8,152 nt of DNA from Candidatus Gastranaerophilales bacterium. Its GTDB lineage: Bacteria > Cyanobacteriota > Vampirovibrionia > Gastranaerophilales > Gastranaerophilaceae. This document shows, one piece after another, positions 1 to 4,559 of the stretch; position 1 is the stretch's first letter; every line of letters starts with the position of its first letter. Where the stretch lies: positions 1 through 8,152 of the forward strand of contig JAJQFK010000146.1 in assembly GCA_021201175.1 (NCBI GenBank), in the 5' to 3' direction. Made by a program: the position numbers and the translations under genes. The notes below the pieces were generated by a model. The model searched no databases, was not told the DNA's origin, and saw only the letters and a program-made list of their open reading frames with translations.

Positions 1-156
1 TATAATGTATTATTATATAGCAGTATAGATGAATATAATTCTTACCAATCAGATTATACAAGAGTTACTTTTGACACTTTAGATGAAGCCTATGCTTGGG
101 CAAAAACAGCAATTGAGCAAGGATGTATTGCAGCTTTCATACCATTAGAGGACTAA
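1..156 (+). CDS. C-terminal 51 residues of an unrecognised protein (5' truncated)
   Basis: The first frame is open from base 1 to a TAA at 154-156 and encodes 51 residues, so the start lies left of the window. The tail contains TFDTLDEAYAWAKTAIEQG followed by a hydrophobic strand and ends in PLED. The alternation of an amphipathic helix and a short strand reads like the end of a small alpha/beta domain. I recognise no family and no catalytic motif. A terminator-like hairpin lies about 130 bases downstream on the same strand. Confidence is fair that this is coding, because composition and codon use match the neighbouring genes, but there is no basis for a function. Confidence 0.6.
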   Translation, partial: YNVLLYSSIDEYNSYQSDYTRVTFDTLDEAYAWAKTAIEQGCIAAFIPLED

Positions 157-284
157 TTTAAGCGACATTTTTGGAATTTATAAAATCAATCATTGGAACA
201 ATCTTGAACATCTCTGGAGTTCGAATTTTTTCGATAAATTTCTCAATGATAAGTTTTAACATCGTCGCTTCTGCTCCACCATTT

Positions 285-318
285 AAAAAGAAGTCTAATG
301 GCTTCTTTTTTATTTGTT
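285..318 (+). terminator. Rho-independent terminator
   Basis: The arms 285-293 and 302-310 are exact reverse complements (AAAAAGAAG / CTTCTTTTT). The stem can extend inward by a G-U and a C-G pair to leave a four-base UAAU loop. The 3' arm runs into a T-rich stretch. It probably ends transcription of the gene finishing at 156 and insulates the U32 gene that starts at 378. The complementary A tract means it could also act on the other strand. Confidence 0.6.
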
Positions 319-342
319 TTTTATAGTTCCTGTATTCAAGGG

Positions 343-371
343 TTAAATTCACCGAACTTTTGTAGTAATAT
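343..371 (+). promoter_or_regulatory. Promoter of the U32-yqeG pair, near-leaderless
   Basis: A -10-like TAATAT (366-371) stands 17 bases after a poor -35 (TTAAAT, 343-348). Only six bases separate the -10 box from the ATG at 378, so transcription would begin at or within a base or two of the start codon. This agrees with the absence of any Shine-Dalgarno sequence before this gene. The weak -35 keeps confidence moderate. Confidence 0.4.
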
Positions 372-377
372 TAATTT

Positions 378-1628
378 ATGGAAAGAAAATTGAAAAAGCC
401 GGAATTATTACTGCCGGCAGGAAGTAAAGAAAAAATGGAATATGCCATTCATTACGGGGCTGATGCCGTATACCTCGGAATGGCGGACTTTAGTTTAAGG
501 GCTATGAGAAAAGGTGAACTCATTACTCTTGATAATCTTAAAGATTGTATTGATTTAGCGCATTCTTTCGGAAAAAAAGTATATTTAACTTTGAATATTT
601 TTGCGTATGATAGTGATATAAAGCAAATGACAGAATGTGCAGAGAAAATAAAAGATGCTGCTCCGGATGCAATATTATTCTCTGATTTCGGAGTTTACAA
701 TGTTATAAAAAAATATATGCCGGAAATTCCTATTCATGTCAGTACACAAACAAATATACTTAATTATGAGGCAGTAAAGTTCTGGCAGAATTTAGGCGCC
801 CAAAGAGTTGTGCTTTCAAGAGATTTATCGCTGAGCCAAATTGAAGAAATAAAAAATAAAGTGCCGGATATGGAATTGGAAGTATTCGTGCATGGTGCTC
901 AATGTGTATCTTTTTCAGGAAGATGCTTAATCAGCGATTATATGACAAAAGGCGAGCGCAAAGCTAATCACGGGAATTGCTCGCAGTCTTGCAGATGGAG
1001 TTATAAACTTGTTGAAGAAACACGCCCCGGCGAATATTTTGATATATGTGAAAATGAACGCGGTACCCATATTTTAAGCCCTAAAGATATTGCTTTGATT
1101 AATTATTTGCCGCAATTAATTGATATAGGTGTTGATTCTTTCAAAATTGAAGGCAGAACTAAAAGTTTATATTATGTTGCTGCTATTGCAAAAGCATATA
1201 AAAAATCCATTGACAGTTATTTGAAATACGGCAAAATTGATGAGGAAGCAAACTATAATGAAATTGTTAAAATAGGCAACAGAGGCTATACTACAGGTTT
1301 CTATCTTCATAAACCCGATTCTGAAGGATATAGTTATGATATTTCAAAAGGGCTTGCCGGTGCCGACTGTTTATGTGTTTTTACGGATAAAAAAGATAAT
1401 CTGTATAAAGTTATTACAAAAAACAAGTTCTTATTAAATGATGAAATTGAAATTATTACCCCCGATGAATGTTTTAGGACAAAAGTTACAAAAATATATA
1501 ATGAAAAAATGTCAGAAGAAAAGAAACTTTCAAACACAAATGATATTTCTTTTATTGAATTATCGAATCCGCCGGTTGACTATCATTGGGCGCTTGCAAG
1601 AACAATTGGAGTTAAAAATTTAAGATGA
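378..1628 (+). CDS. U32 peptidase-family protein, probable tRNA U34 hydroxylase (TrhP/YegQ-like)
   Basis: 416 residues. The opening KPELLLPAGSKEKMEYAIHY and the AVYLG segment are typical of the TIM-barrel start of family U32. The family signature is clear at residues 169-186 (EVFVHGAQC...GRCLIS). Four cysteines (C176, C183, C201, C205) sit in the pattern used by U32 proteins to hold an iron-sulfur cluster, and FKIEGRTKS follows at 255-263. Despite the old 'collagenase/peptidase' label, characterised relatives such as E. coli TrhP hydroxylate wobble uridine 34 of tRNAs (prephenate-dependent ho5U synthesis). Other branches modify 23S rRNA (RlhA) or hydroxylate ubiquinone precursors (UbiU/V). 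Length and single-protein form favour TrhP, but subfamily assignment is inference. The ATG at 378 has no SD and fits near-leaderless initiation. The stop overlaps the next gene by ATGA. Confidence 0.88.
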   Translation: MERKLKKPELLLPAGSKEKMEYAIHYGADAVYLGMADFSLRAMRKGELITLDNLKDCIDLAHSFGKKVYLTLNIFAYDSDIKQMTECAEKIKDAAPDAILFSDFGVYNVIKKYMPEIPIHVSTQTNILNYEAVKFWQNLGAQRVVLSRDLSLSQIEEIKNKVPDMELEVFVHGAQCVSFSGRCLISDYMTKGERKANHGNCSQSCRWSYKLVEETRPGEYFDICENERGTHILSPKDIALINYLPQLIDIGVDSFKIEGRTKSLYYVAAIAKAYKKSIDSYLKYGKIDEEANYNEIVKIGNRGYTTGFYLHKPDSEGYSYDISKGLAGADCLCVFTDKKDNLYKVITKNKFLLNDEIEIITPDECFRTKVTKIYNEKMSEEKKLSNTNDISFIELSNPPVDYHWALARTIGVKNLR

Positions 1629-2104
1629 TTTTAAAACCTGATTATAATGTGGAATCACTTTTTGATATTGATTTTAAAGAAATTAAATCACTTGGGATAA
1701 ATGCAGTTTTATTTGATTTAGACAGCACATTAATGCCGTCAAAATCAGGTGAATTTCCTTCAAAAGTTATAGAACTAATAAATAGCCTTAAACAAAACTT
1801 TGTACTTGCTATTATCAGTAATAATAAAAAAAAGGATTATATTGCAAAGGTTCAGTCATTAATTGATATTACGGTTGTGGGTAATGCAAATAAGCCTTCA
1901 TCAAAAGCTATGAATCTTTTTTTGAAATCTGTAAACATGAAACCGGAAGAAACTGTAGTTATCGGTGATAGACCCCTTACTGATATTCTTGCCGGAAAAA
2001 TTCTCGGCGCTAAAACTATACTGGTAGATTCTATTACAAAAGATACAGAGAATCGATTAACAAGATTTGTCAGAAAATTAGAACGTATCGTTATAAAAAA
2101 ATAA
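1625..2104 (+). CDS. yqeG: YqeG-family HAD-IIIA phosphatase
   Basis: 159 residues, a full-length small HAD hydrolase without a cap. Motif I is FDLDSTLMP, with D31 as predicted nucleophile and D33 as acid/base. Motif II is ISNN (S65), motif III is the lysine of NKPSSKA (K90), and motif IV is VIGDRPLTD (D115, D120) for magnesium. The positively charged C-terminal helix (NRLTRFVRKLERI) is also seen in YqeG proteins. Relatives in yeast mitochondria (Gep4) and plastids dephosphorylate phosphatidylglycerophosphate to phosphatidylglycerol, so a role in phospholipid synthesis is the best guess; the exact substrate is not visible. The ATG overlaps the upstream TGA by four bases (ATGA), implying translational coupling with the U32 gene. 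The only SD-like GGAG (1608-1611) is 13 bases away, longer than optimal. Confidence 0.88.
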   Translation: MILKPDYNVESLFDIDFKEIKSLGINAVLFDLDSTLMPSKSGEFPSKVIELINSLKQNFVLAIISNNKKKDYIAKVQSLIDITVVGNANKPSSKAMNLFLKSVNMKPEETVVIGDRPLTDILAGKILGAKTILVDSITKDTENRLTRFVRKLERIVIKK

Positions 2105-2143
2105 TCCGTATTTGGGTTAAAAGTTTATACAAAAAATTCTCTT

Positions 2144-2185
2144 GCGGGTATATTCTTAAAATATCCGCTAATGTAAGGCGGCGGC
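2144..2185 (+). promoter_or_regulatory. Alternative hairpins in the thioredoxin leader
   Basis: Arms 2144-2151 and 2161-2168 can form an 8-bp stem (GCGGGTAT / ATATCCGC, one G-U). The same CCGC at 2165-2168 can instead pair with one of two downstream GCGG copies (2178-2181, 2181-2184), which lie just before the SD of the thioredoxin gene. The folds are mutually exclusive, so they could influence ribosome access. No T-run follows, so this is not a terminator. Function is inferred only. Confidence 0.25.
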
Positions 2186-2203
2186 TTAGATAAGGAGAAA
2201 ATT

Positions 2204-2509
2204 ATGCTTCAAGTATTGGATACTGAAAATTTTGATGAAAATGTTAAAGAGGGAATAAAATTTGTTGCTTTTACAGCTTCCTGGTGCGGATATTGTCAGA
2301 AACAAAAACCGATTTTAGAAGATATTGCAGGTCAAAATATTTGGATTGGAGAAGTAGATCCCGATAAAAATCCTCAATTGGTACAAAGATATGCAATAGC
2401 GGCATTTCCTTCATTTTTATTATTTAAAGACGGAAAATTAATTGCAAAATTTGCAGGTTATCAATCTAAATATGATTTGTTAAATACAATTCTTGATTAT
2501 TTAAAATAG
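2204..2509 (+). CDS. Thioredoxin-family protein with a CGYC active site
   Basis: 101 residues, a single cytoplasmic thioredoxin fold with no signal peptide. The active site is W27-C28-G29-Y30-C31 after FVAFTAS, where classical thioredoxins have WCGPC. EVDPDKNPQLVQRYAI matches the usual central strand and helix. The cis-proline is P69 in AFPSF, where the preceding residue is Phe instead of the more common Thr or Val. FLLFKDGKLIAKFAGY is the normal C-terminal beta hairpin. It should reduce protein disulfides by dithiol exchange. Tyr in the CXXC suggests a redox potential different from housekeeping TrxA, so it may be a specialised partner. Start choice is firm: AAGGAG (2192-2197) lies six bases before the ATG. 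It appears to be a single-gene unit, ended by the hairpin at 2549-2590. A trxA symbol is not certain. Confidence 0.9.
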   Translation: MLQVLDTENFDENVKEGIKFVAFTASWCGYCQKQKPILEDIAGQNIWIGEVDPDKNPQLVQRYAIAAFPSFLLFKDGKLIAKFAGYQSKYDLLNTILDYLK

Positions 2510-2548
2510 AATATATGCAAGTCAGTGGGGAAAAAAGCAAAAAGTTTT

Positions 2549-2596
2549 TAAGCCGGTAAGCAAATGCGCTGCATAATCTTTTCCGGCTTATTTTAG
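2549..2596 (+). terminator. Probable terminator after the thioredoxin gene
   Basis: TAAGCCGG (2549-2556) and CCGGCTTA (2583-2590) are exact complements, and a short TTTT tract follows. The 26-base loop is long for an intrinsic terminator, but it contains a small ATGC/GCAT hairpin (2564-2574) that would compact it. It lies 40 bases after the thioredoxin stop and before the tRNA promoter region. Confidence 0.5.
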
Positions 2597-2662
2597 TTCT
2601 CGTTTTACATATAAAAGCAAGGGAAATATATTATTTTTGTGTAAAAATATTTATAAAAATGT

Positions 2663-2687
2663 TTGAAATTTATTTTTTTGTTATAAA
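2663..2687 (+). promoter_or_regulatory. Possible tRNA-Gln promoter region
   Basis: TATAAA (2682-2687) lies 13 bases before the tRNA 5' end, inside a very AT-rich stretch. The nearest -35-like box, TTGAAA (2663-2668), leaves a spacer of only 13 bases, which is too short for a standard sigma-70 promoter. The -10 may therefore work with another upstream element. Tentative. Confidence 0.25.
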
Positions 2688-2700
2688 ATTAATAGTATAG

Positions 2701-2771
2701 TCCCCTTTCGTCTAATGGTAGGACGCAACACTCTGGATGTTGCTATCGAGGTTCGAATCCTTGAGGGGGAG
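2701..2771 (+). tRNA. tRNA-Gln (anticodon CUG)
   Basis: 71 bases that fold into a complete cloverleaf. The acceptor arms are TCCCCTT (2701-2707) and AGGGGGA (2764-2770), with one G-U. The D-arm is GTCT/GGAC. The anticodon stem is CAACA/TGTTG with loop CTCTGGA, giving anticodon CUG, which reads CAG. The T-arm is CGAGG/CCTTG around TTCGAAT. The weak U1-A72 pair and G73 discriminator are glutamine identity features. CCA is not encoded and must be added after transcription. A run of six T follows directly, probably ending transcription. The 3' end is also the left edge of the direct repeat described separately. Confidence 0.96.
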
Positions 2772-2781
2772 TTTTTTATTG
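2768..2781 (+). repeat. Left copy of a 14-bp direct repeat (attL-like)
   Basis: GGAGTTTTTTATTG begins with the last four bases of the tRNA-Gln and recurs exactly at 3985-3998. The next 15 or so bases of both copies are also similar (AAGTTATTTTTAAT against AAGTATATTTAAT). Together the copies bracket 2782-3984, which holds only accessory-type material. This is the arrangement left by integration at a tRNA 3' end. The T-run makes part of the match low in information. Confidence 0.5.
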
Positions 2782-2784
2782 ACC

Positions 2785-2806
2785 AAGTTATTTTTAATGA
2801 TAACTT
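2785..2806. other. Small perfect hairpin behind the tRNA
   Basis: AAGTTAT (2785-2791) and ATAACTT (2800-2806) are exact complements around an eight-base loop. Neither side has a proper T-run directly after it, so terminator function is uncertain on either strand. On the minus strand it follows the short ORF ending at 2825. Confidence 0.3.
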
Positions 2807-2824
2807 TAAAGACCGGATTAGGCA

Positions 2825-2974
2825 CTATTTCTGGTATTTTTTCAACATAAGATGTCGTTTTTGTTCGGAATTATCCTCTAAAAAGGCTCTATGAGCATCT
2901 TTGTAGAACTCTAATAAAAAGTTCAATTGAAAAAAAAGTTCCGTTACTGTTAGTAATTTATGTTTTTCAGGCAC
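2825..2974 (-). pseudogene. Short 49-residue minus-strand ORF, possibly the frame-disrupted remnant of a small gene
   Basis: The minus strand is open from a GTG at 2974 to a TAG at 2825-2827 and encodes 49 residues rich in charged and aliphatic positions (TELFFQLNFLLEFYKDAHRA, then EDNSEQKRHLM), which looks like helical protein rather than random sequence. No good SD precedes the GTG: AAAGGA is about 14 bases away. That AAAGGA instead abuts an ATG in the neighbouring frame, which reads only MENVRA before a stop. Removing one base near 2972 would join the two frames, so a single-base frameshift in a small gene is one reading. The other is a genuine GTG-started small protein. No family recognised. 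The palindrome at 2997-3014 lies 22 bases upstream. Confidence 0.3.
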
Positions 2975-2996
2975 GAACGTTTTCCATATCCTTTAG

Positions 2997-3014
2997 TTTT
3001 GTATGCATACAAAA
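2997..3014. promoter_or_regulatory. Perfect 18-bp palindrome, operator candidate
   Basis: TTTTGTATGCATACAAAA is its own exact reverse complement with no spacer, as expected for a dimeric repressor site. It sits between the short minus-strand ORF (downstream on the minus strand) and the plus-strand promoter at 3059-3087. It could regulate either. The regulator is not identifiable here. Confidence 0.4.
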
Positions 3015-3058
3015 TAAATATTTTATTAAGCTGAAATTTAACATTTGCCTTGAAATAC

Positions 3059-3087
3059 TTGACAAATAGCGGGTTATAATAAATAAT
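3059..3087 (+). promoter_or_regulatory. Strong sigma-70-type promoter facing the 3' end of the HEPN gene
   Basis: A consensus -35 TTGACA (3059-3064) is followed after exactly 17 bases by AATAAT (3082-3087). A perfect TATAAT also lies at 3075-3080 but only 10 bases from TTGACA; it is 19 bases from TTGAAA at 3050-3055. Either combination would start transcription around 3087-3095, directly at the foldable element 3092-3142. No plus-strand protein gene follows, so the product would be a non-coding RNA that runs antisense into the 3' end of the HEPN gene. Confidence 0.45.
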
Positions 3088-3091
3088 ACTA

Positions 3092-3142
3092 GTAGATGAC
3101 CTAGGGTTTCTACCTGCGATTTTTCGTACAGTGCCTTAGGTC
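3092..3142 (+). ncRNA. Candidate structured small RNA
   Basis: A 9-bp stem pairs 3098-3106 (GACCTAGGG) with 3134-3142 (CCTTAGGTC). Its one non-Watson-Crick pair is G-U if the plus strand is transcribed but A-C on the minus strand, which favours a plus-strand RNA. Inside it a second hairpin forms from CTGCGA (3114-3119), a UUUU loop and TCG-TA-CAG (3124-3131). An alternative, mutually exclusive hairpin pairs GTAGA (3092-3096) with TCTAC (3109-3113). The good promoter at 3059-3087 would begin a transcript here, and T-rich sequence follows the stem. The 3' arm overlaps the stop codon of the convergent HEPN gene. Role unknown; an RNA partner or antisense regulator of that gene is a hypothesis. 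Confidence 0.35.
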
Positions 3143-3840
3143 TTAGCTTTGTTTGACTTATTTGTTTTCTTTAATACTTCGTTATACGTAGTTAGAAAAG
3201 AACTTGTACGAATTAGCATATTTGATTTGTCGTGTGGCAGATATGACAATAATTCTTGAATATCATTGTATCTATTCATCAATGCGTTAGGATTCTTTAA
3301 AACAGGTACATAGTGATAGACTTTATTTCTTAATGCTTTAATTAAGTCTAATTTTCTTGCGATATTGTTGATTTGTTGGATGTTATTTGGATAATTAACA
3401 AAAACACCCTTAAAAGTACCTTTTTTAGTCCATATTTTAGCATTATATTTTTTTGAACACAAATTTACCCAAAAACCGAAATTAAGGTTAGCAATAACTT
3501 TTCCAATGGTAAACCTTTTTACTGTTCTGTCATTTTTAACACTATTATAGGCACTTACTAACTTTGCGTGTTCGTAATCTAACAACAGGTTTTGTTGTTT
3601 TACTTCATCTTTAATCCAAGTTTCAGAAAAACAAGATTTGAGCATTGTATCTATAGCATTTCTCAGGGTTATTTCAAATATTGATAGCTCCGGATACAAA
3701 GCTTGAGAAATCAAGATGTTATTCTGATAGCGTTCTAAAACAACATCTATTGTATCAGTACTATCTTGTATAAAAGCACTTAATCTTTCTTTGCTAATTG
3801 TAGCTGAAAATTCTTTAATTTGTTCATCTGTAATACTCAT
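3136..3840 (-). CDS. Abi-like protein with HEPN RNase motif
   Basis: 234 residues from the ATG at 3838-3840. The N-terminal half has the pattern of abortive-infection (Abi_2/AbiD/AbiF-like) proteins: LERYQNNILISQALYPELS, then FEITLRNAIDTML (R60 in LRNAID), then an ETWI segment. The middle has LNFGFWVNLC. The C-terminal half has IKALRNKVYHYVPV, in which R171-N172-x3-H176 is the HEPN catalytic motif, so it is probably an intact RNase-type toxin that cleaves RNA during phage attack. There is no signal peptide or membrane segment. Start: the frame stays open to a TTG at 3873, adding 11 residues, but neither start has an ideal SD (GGAG lies 12 bases before the ATG), and I prefer ATG. The gene stands alone on the minus strand between foldable elements and inside a direct repeat, which suggests transfer. 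Exact subfamily is uncertain. Confidence 0.8.
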   Translation of the reverse strand: MSITDEQIKEFSATISKERLSAFIQDSTDTIDVVLERYQNNILISQALYPELSIFEITLRNAIDTMLKSCFSETWIKDEVKQQNLLLDYEHAKLVSAYNSVKNDRTVKRFTIGKVIANLNFGFWVNLCSKKYNAKIWTKKGTFKGVFVNYPNNIQQINNIARKLDLIKALRNKVYHYVPVLKNPNALMNRYNDIQELLSYLPHDKSNMLIRTSSFLTTYNEVLKKTNKSNKAKT

Positions 3841-3881
3841 ATCTTCATTGTACTCCAAACAATCCACTAACAAACATTTCC

Positions 3882-3946
3882 GATATCAGAGATACCCCTT
3901 CCGGAAAATAAAAAATTTCACTTTGGGGTATAGTAATATCCTGATA
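3882..3946 (-). promoter_or_regulatory. Structured leader upstream of the HEPN gene
   Basis: ATACCCC (3892-3898) and GGGGTAT (3925-3931) form a perfect 7-bp stem. Around it TATCAG (3884-3889) can pair with CTGATA (3941-3946), or GATAT (3882-3886) with ATATC (3936-3940). The 26-base apical loop is A/T-rich with a TTCCGGAA palindrome. No T-run follows, so it is not a terminator for the upstream minus-strand gene. Its distance from the HEPN start (about 40 bases to the ATG) suits a 5' leader control element or a separate small RNA. The pairing works on either strand; I assign the minus strand from context. Confidence 0.4.
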
Positions 3947-3984
3947 AAATTCTTCTAAAAAAATTTAATTAGTAAACTTTTCGT

Positions 3985-3998
3985 GGAGTTTTTTATTG
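3985..3998 (+). repeat. Right copy of the 14-bp direct repeat (attR-like)
   Basis: Exact second copy of GGAGTTTTTTATTG (first at 2768-2781), with partial similarity continuing to about 4013. It marks the far side of the HEPN-containing block. A weak 5-bp hairpin (AAACT/AGTTT, 3974-3978 and 3987-3991) overlaps it, so the alternative is that both copies are simply terminator-like T-runs. Confidence 0.45.
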
Positions 3999-4041
3999 GA
4001 AAGTATATTTAATTTTATATCAGCATAAAAAATCGAATGTT

Positions 4042-4428
4042 CTAGCTATTTTGGTCGGAAGTTGTCAACAATTTTTTTGAATCCAATAAATTTTCTTCCT
4101 GTTCTATCCAGATTTGCCGCGATGAATATCCTTCTTGCGGAATCACAATCTGTTTAAAGACGGCATAATGTACATCAATAAAATTAATTTTATCTGTTTT
4201 TTCAATATAAAATCCGCTGCTGCCGCAGTTAGGACAGTATTTTGTATCAGGTTTTATTTTATTGTATTCACTGTGAGCATGCCGTTTTATATTACAGCAG
4301 TCACATCTTACAATGAACCAAATATTTTTAACAAGTTCTCCGCAATCGGGACAGTATGCTTCATCAACATCTACCCGAACCCGTTTATGTGAGCAAGTAT
4401 GTTTGTGTATAAAGAAATCTATTAACAT
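4042..4428 (-). CDS. Small zinc-ribbon protein of unknown function
   Basis: 128 residues. Three cysteine pairs are obvious: CPDCG (C26, C29), RCDCCNIKRH (C42, C44, C45, H50) and CPNCG (C65, C68). An HTCSH element (C12, H14) stands near the N-terminus. This suggests one or two structural zinc sites of the zinc-ribbon or rubredoxin-knuckle type, followed by a hydrophobic strand-rich segment (INFIDVHYAVFKQIVI) and a hydrophilic tail. There is no signal peptide. I do not recognise the family; such small ribbons often act as nucleic-acid or protein adaptors, but nothing here decides this. It is divergent from the CDF transporter and has its own near-leaderless promoter. There is no SD before the ATG. 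Proximity to a metal transporter may be coincidental. Confidence 0.75.
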   Translation of the reverse strand: MLIDFFIHKHTCSHKRVRVDVDEAYCPDCGELVKNIWFIVRCDCCNIKRHAHSEYNKIKPDTKYCPNCGSSGFYIEKTDKINFIDVHYAVFKQIVIPQEGYSSRQIWIEQEENLLDSKKLLTTSDQNS

Positions 4429-4432
4429 ATTT

Positions 4433-4462
4433 TTTATATAATGATTTTTTTTATATAGTCAA
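4433..4462 (-). promoter_or_regulatory. Promoter of the zinc-ribbon gene, near-leaderless
   Basis: On the minus strand TTGACT (4462-4457) is followed after 16 bases by TATATA (4440-4435), or after 18 by TATAAA (4438-4433). Only four to six bases then remain before the ATG at 4428, so the transcript would start at the initiation codon itself. This explains the lack of an SD. Confidence 0.5.
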
Positions 4463-4559
4463 AGCTCAATATTGTTATATAATTATAATAATCTGCTTAA
4501 ATTGTCCGAGAAAATTTCAAGAGCAGCACTAAAATTATTAACCAAACAGAACGGAATTT

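Noticed and set aside
221..234. TCGAA-TTTT-TTCGA mini hairpin
   Set aside because: Five pairs around a T tetraloop without a following T-run. No role can be argued beyond chance.
158..352. 64-residue minus-strand ORF
   Set aside because: It starts at GTG without an SD, runs across the terminator hairpin (its KKPLDFFL is encoded by the hairpin) and ends against the upstream gene's stop. No recognisable family. A real small gene is not excluded but is unsupported.
3075..3080. Perfect TATAAT as the -10 for the TTGACA at 3059
   Set aside because: The spacer would be ten bases, far too short. TTGACA fits AATAAT at 3082, and TATAAT fits only loosely with TTGAAA at 3050.
3106..3114. GTTTCTACC, identical to the J2/3 core of purine riboswitches, with TATAAT upstream
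   Set aside because: The L3 and J3/1 consensus pieces are absent, the P2 pairing is only four base pairs, and no purine gene lies downstream. The match is probably chance within the hairpin element.
3098..3142. Resemblance of the CCTAGGGTTTC stretch to the start of the guanidine-I (ykkC) riboswitch
   Set aside because: The conserved GGTCCGAGAG and ACGG segments are missing and no exporter or carboxylase gene follows.
3974..3995. AAACT/AGTTT hairpin with T-run as a plus-strand terminator
   Set aside because: Only five AT-rich pairs and no plus-strand gene upstream to terminate. It is kept only as a caveat to the direct repeat.
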